Made by a program: the position numbers and the translations under genes. From assembly GCF_000024885.1 (NCBI RefSeq), contig NC_013512.1, positions 372,001 to 436,000 of the forward strand: 64,000 bases of DNA, written 5' to 3'. Of the stretch, positions 44,997-54,501 are shown piece after piece. The notes beneath the pieces were generated by a model. It had not been told where the DNA came from, made no database searches, and worked only from the letters and a program-made list of their open reading frames with translations. This stretch comes from Sulfurospirillum deleyianum DSM 6946. Lineage in GTDB: Bacteria > Campylobacterota > Campylobacteria > Campylobacterales > Sulfurospirillaceae. The stretch's first letter is position 1. The number at the start of each line of letters is the position of its first letter.

Positions 44997-45534
44997 TCTT
45001 GATCGAAGCCTCGATAAAATTGATCTTATGAAGTTGCTTCTTTTTTTATTGGTTTTTTTGGTGATTACTTTTAGTTTTGTCTTTGTCTTAATTATTCCCA
45101 ATATTAAAGAACACCGTGTTATACAAGCAGAGTATAAACGGGTATTGGTTCATAAAACACGTGTTGAAAATCTCTTTTTAGAGCGTGAAGCAGAACTTTC
45201 TAAACTGAAAAAAGAGAATGCACACGTGATTATTGCGTTTAAACATCCTTTTTCTCAGGATGAATTTATGCGTTATGCCATGCAGTTTTTTAGTGATGTC
45301 TCTTTGGTAGAAATTTCAAAATCAGAGTATAAAAAAGAGTTTGTCGAATATGAACTGAATGTCACCTCCACCCTTCAAACACCAACAAATTTTTATCATT
45401 TTTTAGAGGGGCTTAATCGTTATAAGAACATTGTACAAGCTGATTTTCCTATTCACCTTGAAGCCGATAAAAAGAGTATTACATCAACATTTAAGATTAA
45501 AGTCTACGACCTTAACGCAACACAACCTCATTAA
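44989..45534 (+). CDS. PilO-like membrane protein
   Basis: This 181-residue protein has one membrane helix (about 16-38, LLLFLLVFLVITFSFVFVLI), a coiled coil (about 45-80) and a C-terminal domain with YELNVTSTLQTPTNFYHFLEGLNRYKNIV, which matches the PilO pattern (small-domain strand followed by a fixed 'l..i..l..i' helix). GTG 44989 is chosen because AGAGGA lies 8 nt before; it overlaps the PilN-like gene. The stop end overlaps the convergent tilS by 23 nt. Confidence 0.6.
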   Translation: MSNLDRSLDKIDLMKLLLFLLVFLVITFSFVFVLIIPNIKEHRVIQAEYKRVLVHKTRVENLFLEREAELSKLKKENAHVIIAFKHPFSQDEFMRYAMQFFSDVSLVEISKSEYKKEFVEYELNVTSTLQTPTNFYHFLEGLNRYKNIVQADFPIHLEADKKSITSTFKIKVYDLNATQPH

Positions 45535-46489
45535 TATCAATTTCCTCTGAAGCAAGATAGGCTCTTATTTTTGCTGGAATCTTGGCTTTTCGGTACATCT
45601 CTTTTTCGTTTTTTGTAAGAGGCGTTTTACGATAAGGCGCAATGTAGATAGCATTTTCACCAAAAACAACGGCTAGGGTATGTCCCACAACACAGTTGCG
45701 TGTCTGAAGGATTTCATGACGCTCTTTGCTAGAGGCTAAAAGACCTAAGATTTTTAACGCCTTGTCAATTTGGCGAATATTGATCAAATCATCATCGTGT
45801 AATGGGATGATAAAAAGCTCTTTAATGCGTTTAAATCTCTTGGGAAGAAGTCTTTGGGTATCTTCATCTAAATAGGCAAAACTCTTGGCAATACCTGCTT
45901 CATAGGCTTCTAAAAGTGGTGTAGCAAAGCGGTATCGAAATGTGTTACGAAGATGAGAAAAAGAGGCGTTGCTTTCATCTTCAAAAAAATGAATCTTCTC
46001 TTTTTCAAGGAAATCTTTGAGATGCGCTTTGCTGACATGTAACAGTGGACGAACGATGGTGTACGCTTCTCTTTTCTCCCACTCTCTCATGCCTATCATT
46101 TCAACCAATCCCGCTCCTTTGCAGAGTTGCATTAAAAACCACTCAAGTTGGTCTCCCAAATGGTGTGCCATAATAAGCGTTTCATAGCCATGTTCATGGA
46201 TGAGCGATTCAAAAAATTCATAACGTACATGACGGGCATGGTGCTCAAAATTGCGCTCTTTTAGGTTACATGTAAAGGTGAAAAGGTTTTTGTTAAAGCG
46301 TAAAGAGAGCTCTTTTGCATAGGCTTCTTCTTCTTGACTTTGAGGACGTGTTTGGTAATTGACATGTGCGATGTCAAAAGAGATACCTTTTACATGTAAT
46401 AAAAAGAAGAGAGCGGTAGAGTCTCCACCGCCAGAAAAAGCCAAAAGGTTTTTTGTATGTTGAAGAGACGCTAAGGTGCTCTCATGCAA
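45512..46489 (-). CDS. tilS: tRNA(Ile)-lysidine synthetase
   Basis: TilS puts lysine on C34 of tRNA-Ile(CAU) so that it reads AUA; it is essential in bacteria. The 325-residue product has the PP-loop motif [15 protein letters not shown] (about 17-31), NYQTR and [14 protein letters not shown], and the usual R-rich FRYRF region. TTG 46489 is read as start because a normal TilS N-terminus begins shortly before the PP-loop; the frame is open 32 codons further inside rimO, and no clean ribosome site is visible. Overlaps rimO by 8 nt. Two TTACATGTAA copies (46266, 46390) lie inside, read as Phe-Thr-Cys and Leu-His-Val. Confidence 0.85.
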   Translation of the reverse strand: MHESTLASLQHTKNLLAFSGGGDSTALFFLLHVKGISFDIAHVNYQTRPQSQEEEAYAKELSLRFNKNLFTFTCNLKERNFEHHARHVRYEFFESLIHEHGYETLIMAHHLGDQLEWFLMQLCKGAGLVEMIGMREWEKREAYTIVRPLLHVSKAHLKDFLEKEKIHFFEDESNASFSHLRNTFRYRFATPLLEAYEAGIAKSFAYLDEDTQRLLPKRFKRIKELFIIPLHDDDLINIRQIDKALKILGLLASSKERHEILQTRNCVVGHTLAVVFGENAIYIAPYRKTPLTKNEKEMYRKAKIPAKIRAYLASEEIDINEVVLR

Positions 46490-47792
46490 GAGCGGTGATG
46501 GTTGCAACGAGTTTATCTCCCACAAGCTCTGTGATTTTAGCCCTATAAGATGCGCCAATAGAGACATTCTCCACCTCTGAGTCATTCACCAAAATTTCTC
46601 CATCGATCCCAGGCGCCCATAAAAGCTCTCTAGCTCCCATAAAGAGTTCATGTTCACTGCTTTCACCTTCAATCAAGATAAGAACTTCTTTTCCAACCTC
46701 TTTTTCAAAACTCTGTTTGGTTTTAGCTTGAACGATTTTATCGAGTTGTTTAATGCGTTTATTGATGGTTTTTGTATCAATTTTTCCATGCATTTCGTAC
46801 GCACTTGTATCTTCTTCGTCGGAATAAGCAAAAATATTGACACGGTCAAAATCGAAACGTTTTGCAAAGCTCAAAAGCTCTTCAAACTCAGCATCACTCT
46901 CTTCTGGATGACCTACGATAAAACTGGTGCGAATAAAACTATTGGGTGCTTTACGCATCATCTCTAATTGTTCCATGATACGCTCACGTCCTGCTCCTCT
47001 TTTCATACGTTTAAGCATGGTATCACTGATGTGTTGGATAGGCATATCAAAGTAGTTGTGACAAAGTGGTGAAGCAATAATGCGCTCAATCAAAGCGTTG
47101 GAAGTGGTGGTTGGATAGAGATACAAGATACGTGCACTCTTGATTCCCTCAATCTTCTCAACCGCATCAATAAGCTTAATCAGTCCCTCTTTTTCGCCCA
47201 TGTCTCTTAGGTATGAGCTACTATCTTGCGAGATAAAGCTAAAGTCATAAAAACCTTTAGACACTAAGGCTTTAACTTCTTTGATGAGAGATTCAAGGGT
47301 ACGTGAGTGCAATTTACCTTTAAAACCGGGGATGGCGCAAAAACTACACGCTTGATTACACCCCTCTGAGAGTTTGACATAGGCATGGGCATTGGAGCCT
47401 GTAATGACACGCTCTTCTTCGTTCATTAAGTAGGTTGAAGGGGTGAAGCGGTTTTGGCGCAGGGCAATAATCTCATCAATTTTGTCATAATCGCCCACGC
47501 CTGTAAACAAGTCGACTTCTTTGAGTTCTTTGGTTAAATCCTCTTTGTAACGCTCACTTAAACAGCCCGCCATAACTAACAAAGAGCCTTTTTTACGAGC
47601 TTCATGCAGTGCAAAAATGGTGTTGAGACTCTCCTCTTTGGCAGGTCCGATAAATCCACAGGTATTGACAATGAGTACATCCGCTTGTGAAGCGTCGTCG
47701 CAGAGTTCATACGCACGCAATTTTCCTAACATCACTTCGCTATCCACGAGATTTTTGTTACAGCCCAGTGAGACTAAATGTAGTTTTTTCAA
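46482..47792 (-). CDS. rimO: Ribosomal protein S12 methylthiotransferase RimO
   Basis: RimO adds a methylthio group to an Asp of ribosomal protein S12. It is a radical-SAM MTTase of 436 residues, related to MiaB, which is also in this window. The N-terminal cluster residues are in [29 protein letters not shown] and [10 protein letters not shown]; the radical SAM motif is [17 protein letters not shown] (about 145-161); a TRAM domain ends the protein. The SCGFI-like [13 protein letters not shown] distinguishes it from MiaB. Lies between panC and tilS. Confidence 0.94.
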   Translation of the reverse strand: MKKLHLVSLGCNKNLVDSEVMLGKLRAYELCDDASQADVLIVNTCGFIGPAKEESLNTIFALHEARKKGSLLVMAGCLSERYKEDLTKELKEVDLFTGVGDYDKIDEIIALRQNRFTPSTYLMNEEERVITGSNAHAYVKLSEGCNQACSFCAIPGFKGKLHSRTLESLIKEVKALVSKGFYDFSFISQDSSSYLRDMGEKEGLIKLIDAVEKIEGIKSARILYLYPTTTSNALIERIIASPLCHNYFDMPIQHISDTMLKRMKRGAGRERIMEQLEMMRKAPNSFIRTSFIVGHPEESDAEFEELLSFAKRFDFDRVNIFAYSDEEDTSAYEMHGKIDTKTINKRIKQLDKIVQAKTKQSFEKEVGKEVLILIEGESSEHELFMGARELLWAPGIDGEILVNDSEVENVSIGASYRAKITELVGDKLVATITALA

Positions 47793-47804
47793 GCTTTTCC
47801 TTTG

Positions 47805-48626
47805 TTATATCCATAAATTATCAATGAGACGGGTGGTACCCACTTTTGCGCAGACTAAAATAATGCAGTTGCCTAATTCAATCGAAGGTATTGTATCAAA
47901 ATCTCTATTTAAGATTTCCACATATTCTACATGTAAAGGAGATAGTACTTCTAACATTTCAGCTTTAATTATCTCACAATCTCTCTCTTTTCCCATGAGT
48001 GCACGAGAAGCAACTTTAAGGGATTTGGAGAGCAAAAGGGCTTCTTGACGCTCGTGTGCATTTAAATAGACATTGCGACTTGAAAGCGCTAGTCCATCAT
48101 CCTCTCGTACAATTTCGCACGGAACAATCTCAAGGTCTAAAAAGAGTGTTTTGACCATATTTTGGATGAGATAAAGTTGCTGGGCATCTTTTTTTCCAAA
48201 GTAGGCACGATAGGGTTTGGTGAGGTTAAAGAGTTTTAAAACAACCCGTAAAACACCATCAAAATGCCCTGGACGTGCCAGTCCTTCTAGGATGTACGCT
48301 TTGGTGCTAGGCGCTATAATGCTTGGCTCACATGCGCCATACATCGCCTCTGCGTTGGGCATAAATAAAATATCAACCCCTGCGAGTTCACAGATTTTGA
48401 TATCAGCTTGCGTGCGTTTGGGGTACGTTTCAAAATCTTCTCCCGCTAAAAATTGTGTAGGGTTTACAAACACAGAGACGATGGTATGGTCATTTTGAGC
48501 TGTTGATTTTTGAATGAGGCTTAGATGACCGTTGTGTAAAGCTCCCATAGTTGGTACAAAACCAACACTGTTTGAAAGCTCACCTCGTGCATGGCGTAAT
48601 TCTTCAATGGTTGTTACTATTTTCAT
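47805..48626 (-). CDS. panC: Pantothenate synthetase
   Basis: PanC joins pantoate and beta-alanine with ATP to make pantothenate; panB of the same pathway is at 16781-17569. The 273-residue protein has [15 protein letters not shown] (HIGH-like motif), [18 protein letters not shown] and [12 protein letters not shown] 48626 matches the usual N-terminus [11 protein letters not shown]; the frame runs 18 codons further without sense. It starts the minus-strand group panC-rimO-tilS and is divergent from prfB. Confidence 0.94.
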   Translation of the reverse strand: MKIVTTIEELRHARGELSNSVGFVPTMGALHNGHLSLIQKSTAQNDHTIVSVFVNPTQFLAGEDFETYPKRTQADIKICELAGVDILFMPNAEAMYGACEPSIIAPSTKAYILEGLARPGHFDGVLRVVLKLFNLTKPYRAYFGKKDAQQLYLIQNMVKTLFLDLEIVPCEIVREDDGLALSSRNVYLNAHERQEALLLSKSLKVASRALMGKERDCEIIKAEMLEVLSPLHVEYVEILNRDFDTIPSIELGNCIILVCAKVGTTRLIDNLWI

Positions 48627-48699
48627 TTTAGGCACTTTAGAGTTTATTTGGAGTAAAATAGATACTTTTAAAAAGCGCATTATATCAAAAGGAAGATGT

Positions 48700-49794
48700 T
48701 TGGATAGTTACGAATATACGGAATTATTAAAAAAATTAACCACCAAAGTGGATAATATCGCTCAGATTATCAAACCTGAAGAGATTGCAAAAAGGCTTGG
48801 GGAGATTGAAGCCATCGAGCAAGACCCTGAATTTTGGAATGATGCCAAAAGAGCGGCTGAAATGCAAAAAGAAAAAACCGCACTCAACTCTCTTTTAAAT
48901 CGTTATACCAAAGCTAAAAATGTCGTCAGTGATGCCGTTGATTTGTACGAGATGGCAAATGCTGAAAACGATGAGACGACCATAGAAGAGCTTTTTAACG
49001 ATGCGCAGCGTGTGGAAGATCATATCACCAATCTTGAAATTGCGATGATGCTGAGCGGTGAAAATGATACGAAAAATGCTATCGTTTCTATTCACCCAGG
49101 GGCTGGTGGAACGGAGAGTCAAGATTGGGCGAGTATTTTGTATCGTATGTATTTGCGTTGGGCGGAACGCTCAGGCTTTAAAGTAGAAGTGCTTGATTAT
49201 CAAGAAGGTGAAGAAGCGGGCATTAAGGATGTGAGTTTCATCATTAGCGGTGAAAATGCGTATGGGTATCTTAAAGTAGAAAATGGTATTCACCGATTGG
49301 TACGCATTAGCCCCTTTGATGCCAATGCAAAGCGCCATACATCGTTTAGTTCTGTGATGGTTTCACCTGAGGTGGATGATGATATTGACATTGTGCTTGA
49401 AGATAGAGATTTGAAGGTCGATACCTACCGAGCCAGCGGTGCAGGTGGTCAGCATGTCAATAAAACAGACAGTGCGATTCGTATTACCCATATGCCAACA
49501 GGTATTGTAGTACAGTGTCAAAATGATAGGTCTCAGCATAAAAATAGAGCTTCAGCAATGAAAATGCTCAAATCTCGTTTGTATGAACTCGAACTTGAAA
49601 AACAACAAGCGGAAAAAGATGGGATTGAAAAGAGTGAGATTGGATGGGGACACCAGATACGCTCTTATGTTCTAGCCCCTTATCAGCAAGTCAAAGACAA
49701 CCGAAGCAATATTGCCTATTCTCAAGTCAATGCGATTTTAGATGGCGATATTTCAAAAGTGATTGAAGATGTGCTGATTGCACAAAAACGTTAA
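48700..49794 (+). CDS. prfB: Peptide chain release factor 2
   Basis: RF2 reads UGA and UAA stop codons and releases the finished protein. The 364-residue protein has the SPF anticodon-like tripeptide ([15 protein letters not shown]) and the GGQ catalytic loop ([17 protein letters not shown]). TTG 48700 is the start, since AAAAGGA lies 8 nt before and [13 protein letters not shown] is RF2-like. The whole gene is one frame: the programmed UGA frameshift that controls prfB in many bacteria is absent. Confidence 0.95.
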   Translation: MDSYEYTELLKKLTTKVDNIAQIIKPEEIAKRLGEIEAIEQDPEFWNDAKRAAEMQKEKTALNSLLNRYTKAKNVVSDAVDLYEMANAENDETTIEELFNDAQRVEDHITNLEIAMMLSGENDTKNAIVSIHPGAGGTESQDWASILYRMYLRWAERSGFKVEVLDYQEGEEAGIKDVSFIISGENAYGYLKVENGIHRLVRISPFDANAKRHTSFSSVMVSPEVDDDIDIVLEDRDLKVDTYRASGAGGQHVNKTDSAIRITHMPTGIVVQCQNDRSQHKNRASAMKMLKSRLYELELEKQQAEKDGIEKSEIGWGHQIRSYVLAPYQQVKDNRSNIAYSQVNAILDGDISKVIEDVLIAQKR

Positions 49795-49824
49795 ATTTTA
49801 TCTTTACATGTAAAAGGAGAAACC

Positions 49825-50151
49825 ATGCATAGACAAGCGATTTTAAATCAATTAGGTTACAGTGTCAGTGAGAATACCATAGCGCAACTTGAGCGTGTGA
49901 TTGCCAATACTTCAGGATTTGAGCATGTTGAAAAGCATCTTATGGCATTGCATGATGCCCTTAAACCTTTTCATTCGTTTGTCGCACTTTCAAGCAATAA
50001 AGACTATTTTAAAATCAAAAATGAGGCAGGAGATGCCACGAGAGTCGATGAGGTCAATGAGATGATTGTTAAATGGGCTGAAAAATATAAAATTACTTTA
50101 GAAAAAGTTCCAAATAAAAACACCTATTATGTGATAGGGTATAAATTATAA
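49825..50151 (+). CDS. Conserved small protein of unknown function
   Basis: This 108-residue soluble protein has a helical N-terminal half (MHRQAILNQLGYSVSENTIAQLERVI, then HVEKHLMALHDALKPFHSFVALS) and a mixed C-terminal half ending in YYVIGYKL. I do not recognise the family. AAAAGGAG precedes the ATG and partly overlaps a TTACATGTAA copy (49804-49813). It lies between prfB and a DUF945-type protein on the same strand. Confidence 0.7.
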   Translation: MHRQAILNQLGYSVSENTIAQLERVIANTSGFEHVEKHLMALHDALKPFHSFVALSSNKDYFKIKNEAGDATRVDEVNEMIVKWAEKYKITLEKVPNKNTYYVIGYKL

Positions 50152-50160
50152 AGGTCACAA

Positions 50161-51558
50161 ATGACAAAACGTACGTATGGTATTATCGCTTCTGTGGTGG
50201 TGGTAACAGTATTGGCTGCTACGCCACTGGTTATTTCACAAAAAATTGATGCATCGCTTAAAAAAGAAGCAGACCATTTAGCAAAAAATGGTTTTAAAAC
50301 AGAAGAGTTGAGCAAGAGCGGTTATTTTACAACGAAGAGAACGTTTAGCCTTGAAGTTACGGATGCAAGAAAAGCTCGTGATTTTTTATTGGCGCAGTTG
50401 GTGGAAAAAAACGCTCAATACAAACTCTTTGCGCAAAGCCTTCAACAAGGAAGCGAGGCGGAGATTAATGAGGCGATCAATGGTTTACAATTTAAAGGAG
50501 AGATGTCACACAGCAATCTTTTGCCACAAGATGTAAAAGTCTCTTTAAGTCTTAGTGCCCTGCCTACGTCTGTTCAGGAAAATCTTAAAACGGATGCAGC
50601 GCTTTTGGCTTTGCTCACGCCTCTGCTGACAAAAGGTGTTTTAGGGGCAGATATGCTTTTTGGAAGTGATGAAAAACTCAAAGCTTTTCATTTAAAAGAT
50701 ATTCAAGAAGAGCTGAGCATGGATGGGGGTAAGTTAATACTGAACACCAAAGACCATACGCTTAAATTGGATCATCGTGGTGAAGTTGTGGTGGGAAGCT
50801 TAGGGGTTGGACATCAGCTGATTGCCGCACAAGCGGAGATGATGGAGTCCAAAAGTGAGCTTAACTCGTTTTTGTATAATTTTACTTATCATGATGAGTT
50901 TAACAATCATGCAGATATGCGTATTGGAAACTATGCGCTTGAAATTAACGATGAGTTTACGGCACTTAAGGCTGGATTAGGTGGGCTTAAAGCGACCAGT
51001 AGCATTGAAGAGAAAAATCAAGAGCTTCTGATGAAAGCCGAATATACACTGGATAAAATAGCTCTTGAAGAGAGCGGTGAGAGCATCAAAATGGATACTT
51101 TCTTGACCAATTTCTTTTTAAGAGGTGTGGATGCCAATGCCATGCGAAAATTGCAAACAGATTATAATACCCTGTTGATAAGCCAAACACCTCCTTCTGA
51201 TGAGGTTTTATTGGCAGATATTATGGCGTTGATTCAGCATGGGTTTACATTTGATTTGGGGCTTATCTTTAAAGGTATTGATTATGACACGATGCACTTC
51301 AAAGATATGAGTATCGATACGACGTTAGCCCTTGCAAAAAACAGTTACAGCAATCAGCAGAGTCCTCTGGCACTTTTAGGGCTTTTGGATATAAGCTCAA
51401 AGGTCAAAATTCACAAAGATGATCGTACGCTTTTGGAAAGTCTCCAGCTGACAGCAAAAAAGGATTTTGCTTTGGGCAAGGCTGAGGGAGACTATTTTAT
51501 CTATGACATTAACATGAAAAATGGTGTGCTAAGTGTCAATAATCAAGCGATTCAATAA
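50161..51558 (+). CDS. DUF945 (YdgA-like) exported protein
   Basis: This 465-residue protein has an N-terminal membrane anchor (IIASVVVVTVLAATPLVI) and a long periplasmic part. KKEADHLAKNGFKTEELSKSGYFTTKRTF and the central repeats of beta-strand/helix fit DUF945/YdgA proteins, whose role is unknown. AAAGG lies before the ATG. Leu- and Glu-rich composition suggests an elongated helical/beta structure. The EI24-type membrane protein follows after 3 nt. Confidence 0.7.
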   Translation: MTKRTYGIIASVVVVTVLAATPLVISQKIDASLKKEADHLAKNGFKTEELSKSGYFTTKRTFSLEVTDARKARDFLLAQLVEKNAQYKLFAQSLQQGSEAEINEAINGLQFKGEMSHSNLLPQDVKVSLSLSALPTSVQENLKTDAALLALLTPLLTKGVLGADMLFGSDEKLKAFHLKDIQEELSMDGGKLILNTKDHTLKLDHRGEVVVGSLGVGHQLIAAQAEMMESKSELNSFLYNFTYHDEFNNHADMRIGNYALEINDEFTALKAGLGGLKATSSIEEKNQELLMKAEYTLDKIALEESGESIKMDTFLTNFFLRGVDANAMRKLQTDYNTLLISQTPPSDEVLLADIMALIQHGFTFDLGLIFKGIDYDTMHFKDMSIDTTLALAKNSYSNQQSPLALLGLLDISSKVKIHKDDRTLLESLQLTAKKDFALGKAEGDYFIYDINMKNGVLSVNNQAIQ

Positions 51559-51561
51559 GCA

Positions 51562-52314
51562 ATGACACCCAATACACCACAAACATCAACCAATATTTTT
51601 TTCTTATCTCTTGGCGATACTTTTTCGCCGAGGGTTCTGCTGGTTTCGCTTGTCTCCTTTCTTTTAACGCTGCTGGTTTTTGTAGGCATCATTTGGCTCT
51701 TTTTTGGAGGGATGGGTGCGCTGTCGCTTTGGTTAAGTGAAAGCGTGCAAAGTTTTGAGGGGAGTTTAGAACAGAGTTGGCTTTTTAGCGTTGTCTCGTT
51801 GATTTTTATCACCAAAACGGTGGTCTCCATCCTCTTCTTTTTTACGTCTGCTTTGGTGGTGTATTATCTTTTTTTAATGGTCTATTCTGTCATTGTAGGT
51901 TTTTTCTCAGGCTATTTTATCAGCGAAATCGCACGTAACTATTATCCTCATGTGGCATTAAAAGGGATTGGTTTTGTAGGTTATGTAGGCGTGATGCTTA
52001 AAAGTGTGCTTATCACCACGGTTTTATTTATTATCTTATCGCCGTTGGTGTTTATCCCTCTGCTGAATTTTCTTTTACTCTTACCCGTTTTTTATCTTTT
52101 TCATAAACTCTTAGTACTAGAAGTTTCCTCTATGGTTAATACCTCTTCTGAGTATAAAGTATTGAAACAACGCTATTCAGGAGGTATGAGGAGCATTTCA
52201 CTGCTCTGTTTTGCCCTAACGTTTATCCCTTTTATAGGCGTTGTTATTTATCCTTATTATGTCATTGTGATGAGTCATTTTTTACTGCGTAAGACGGAGG
52301 CATTACGAGCTTAA
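51562..52314 (+). CDS. EI24/CysZ-like membrane protein
   Basis: This 250-residue polytopic membrane protein has about six hydrophobic segments (LLVSLVSFLLTLLVFVGIIWL; TVVSILFFFTSALVVYYLF; IVGFFSGYFISEIARNYYP; LLPVFYLFHKLLVLE). The YSVIVGFFSGYFI and loop pattern matches the EI24/CysZ family. CysZ proteins take up sulfate, but the wider family has no fixed role. The stop shares bases with the convergent asparaginase-like gene (TTAA). Confidence 0.7.
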   Translation: MTPNTPQTSTNIFFLSLGDTFSPRVLLVSLVSFLLTLLVFVGIIWLFFGGMGALSLWLSESVQSFEGSLEQSWLFSVVSLIFITKTVVSILFFFTSALVVYYLFLMVYSVIVGFFSGYFISEIARNYYPHVALKGIGFVGYVGVMLKSVLITTVLFIILSPLVFIPLLNFLLLLPVFYLFHKLLVLEVSSMVNTSSEYKVLKQRYSGGMRSISLLCFALTFIPFIGVVIYPYYVIVMSHFLLRKTEALRA

Positions 52315-52805
52315 CAGCGCTCGAAAATGCCTTTTTCTCTGTTTTTATAAAGATGTGAATGTTCGGCAATAGCGCCATGCATCGCAATATAAATCCCTTT
52401 TTTTTCTGTTACATGTAAAGCGCCAAGGGCGAACATAAAGTTGGCGGTTGCCTCTGTGGTATCAATACTAAAAGGTACCATAGCGCCTGTAAGTATGACA
52501 CATTTCTCTTTTACATGTAAAGCCAAAAAACGTGCTGTTTGATCCATCGTATCGGTTCCATGGACGATTAAAATTTTGTGAGAAGTAGAGGTTTGAATGG
52601 TATGTGCTATGTGGGCTCTATCCGCATCGTTCATCTCTAAACTGTCTTTGTGTAGGATAGAACGAAGCGTATAGTGTGTGTTAGAGCAGTGGTGTAAAAT
52701 AGACTCTATGGCATTGCTATCTTTGGGAACTTCAAGTTCACCACGCAGAGGATTGTAGCGTTTGTTAAACGTCCCTCCGGTATTGAGGATAAGAATAGGC
52801 TCCAT
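52311..52805 (-). CDS. Short asparaginase-like protein (N-terminal domain only)
   Basis: This 164-residue protein equals only the N-terminal domain of type I/II L-asparaginase (normally about 330 residues). The catalytic residues known from the family are kept: Thr in LNTGGTFNKRYN, Thr-Asp in VHGTDTMDQTA, and Lys before VILTGAMVPF. The C-terminal domain, which shapes the active site at the dimer interface, is absent. It starts 1 nt after the dnaX stop. Two TTACATGTAA copies (52409, 52511) are inside. The activity is uncertain; such short forms occur in other bacteria. Confidence 0.75.
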   Translation of the reverse strand: MEPILILNTGGTFNKRYNPLRGELEVPKDSNAIESILHHCSNTHYTLRSILHKDSLEMNDADRAHIAHTIQTSTSHKILIVHGTDTMDQTARFLALHVKEKCVILTGAMVPFSIDTTEATANFMFALGALHVTEKKGIYIAMHGAIAEHSHLYKNREKGIFERC

Positions 52806-52806
52806 C

Positions 52807-54447
52807 TTAAATCTTCTGTTGAATTTGAATTTTTTTAGGTTCAAAAAGTTCAGTGGCTCGTTGAATAAAAGGAGTATTTAAAATCTCCGTAGCGTCAAAC
52901 TCTTTTTGATTTGCCAATAAATCGCCTGTGGCGCAACTTTCGCTTTGAGGTTTTTCTTCAAATTCTAGATTTTCGATGGTGGAAGCACTTTGCGGGGCTT
53001 CTTCTTCAAAGGAAGGAGTCAAAGGTTGTGTTGTTGAAACTTCTAGCTCTTTTTTGATAATGTTAATCTTCGTTTCAAATCCAAAAATATCTTGTACAAA
53101 ATGACGAATAATCGCAGAATTATGCTTTAAAATGGTTCCACTCTCACCCTGTGCCGTTGAATGGAGTGTTAAGGTGTTGTCTATAAAACTCTCAAACTGG
53201 ATATGGTGTTGGAAACACTCCCCGAGTTCGACATTACGATCAAGCAGTTTATCGCACAAACGGCTAAAAAGCATTTGTGCTGTTACCCCTTGATCAGGAA
53301 CATGCGCTGTTTCCATGGAAGTTTCAAGAAGGAGGGGATGCGCTGTTTCTTCTTCTTGCATGGGCGTATGCAAAGGCATTTGAAGCTTCTCATTTTCTAA
53401 AGAGTCTATCATCTCTTCTATCGTTTTAATGTGTGTTGCCTCAACCATTTTAAAGAGCACTAAAGAGAGGATAAAGCCGTTATTCGCATTAATGTAAAGG
53501 AGGCTTTTGGCTTCGCTTAAAATCTTAAAAAAACGTTCATAAAGTAGGGTTGAAAAGCGTCTGTCTTGCTCAAAAAAAGCGTTTTTCAAATAGGCAATTA
53601 ACTCATCCATAACCACTTCACACTCATAACTCTCTAGCGTTTTAATCAGTCCTAATAGTTCTGTTTTATTGCCGTTTAAAATGGCACTAAAGAGGGTTTC
53701 TAACTGTTTGGGGTCTAACAGCCCTAGCATCGTTGCGACATGTTCAGGCGTAATGTAACCTTTAGAATAAATAATCGCTTGATCCAAAAGCGTTAAGGTA
53801 TCACGCAGTGAACCATTTCCCGCACGAGAGAGCATCTCAAGGGCTTCTTTTTCATACTCAATTTTTTCCAAATTTAAAATGTGGCAGAGGTGATTGATGA
53901 CATCACTTTGTTTAATTTGTTTAAAACGAAAGTGTTGCACTCTCGATAAAATCGTCGCAGGAAGTTTTAAAGGGTCGGTGGTTGCTAGGATAAATTTAAC
54001 ATACGAAGGAGGCTCTTCTAGCGTTTTTAAGAGGGCATTAAAGGCTTGAGTCGTGAGCATATGCACTTCATCAATAATAAAAATTTTAAATCGAGCAGAA
54101 GAGGGTTTGTATTTGGTACTTTCAATCAATTCACGAATATCATCAATGCCTCGATTGGACGCAGCATCCATCTCAATAATATCAATATGGCGATTTTCAT
54201 TGGCACTTAAGCAGTGCTCACACACATCACAAGGGGTTGCGTTTGGTCCTTGCTCACATACTAGTGCTTTGGCAAAAATACGAGCCGTTGATGTTTTTCC
54301 ACTGCCTCTGAGTCCTGAAAACAGATAGGCGTGTGAGAGCCTGTTTTGATTGAGGGCAGAAGAGAGCGTTTGTGTAATGGCTTCTTGACCAATGAGTTTA
54401 TCAAAAGAAGAGGGACGGTATTTGAGAGCTAGAACTTGATGTGGCAC
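52807..54447 (-). CDS. dnaX: DNA polymerase III subunit gamma/tau
   Basis: DnaX is the clamp-loader motor of the replicative polymerase. The 546-residue protein has Walker A GLRGSGKTSTARI (about 44-56), the four-Cys zinc site (CEQGPNATPCDVCEHC), Walker B FIIDEVHMLT, and the SRC motif region TILSRVQHF. The C-terminal part is Glu/Gln-rich and less conserved, as in tau. No clear slippery A-run for programmed gamma production was noticed. The asparaginase-like gene follows at 1 nt; rho lies upstream beyond a terminator. Confidence 0.95.
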   Translation of the reverse strand: MPHQVLALKYRPSSFDKLIGQEAITQTLSSALNQNRLSHAYLFSGLRGSGKTSTARIFAKALVCEQGPNATPCDVCEHCLSANENRHIDIIEMDAASNRGIDDIRELIESTKYKPSSARFKIFIIDEVHMLTTQAFNALLKTLEEPPSYVKFILATTDPLKLPATILSRVQHFRFKQIKQSDVINHLCHILNLEKIEYEKEALEMLSRAGNGSLRDTLTLLDQAIIYSKGYITPEHVATMLGLLDPKQLETLFSAILNGNKTELLGLIKTLESYECEVVMDELIAYLKNAFFEQDRRFSTLLYERFFKILSEAKSLLYINANNGFILSLVLFKMVEATHIKTIEEMIDSLENEKLQMPLHTPMQEEETAHPLLLETSMETAHVPDQGVTAQMLFSRLCDKLLDRNVELGECFQHHIQFESFIDNTLTLHSTAQGESGTILKHNSAIIRHFVQDIFGFETKINIIKKELEVSTTQPLTPSFEEEAPQSASTIENLEFEEKPQSESCATGDLLANQKEFDATEILNTPFIQRATELFEPKKIQIQQKI

Positions 54448-54477
54448 GGCATAACCTTTTGATGTATTGGGAGGGAG

Positions 54478-54497
54478 GGTGCAAAGTTTTTTGCACC
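54478..54497 (-). terminator. Terminator between rho and dnaX
   Basis: GGTGCAAA and TTTGCACC form a perfect 8-bp stem with loop GTTT (AAAC on the transcript). It ends the rho transcript; dnaX must have its own promoter or read-through. Confidence 0.65.
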
Positions 54498-54501
54498 ACT
54501 C

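Noticed and set aside
47931-47942. Near-match CTACATGTAA and others such as GACATGTAAC (46034) and TTACATGTAC (41318)
   Set aside because: One base differs from the palindrome; they were not counted, to keep the copy number exact.
48532-49794. Longer prfB with a possible programmed frameshift
   Set aside because: The RF2 frame is continuous from TTG 48700; no in-frame UGA or slippery site is present. The extension upstream lies in the divergent panC.
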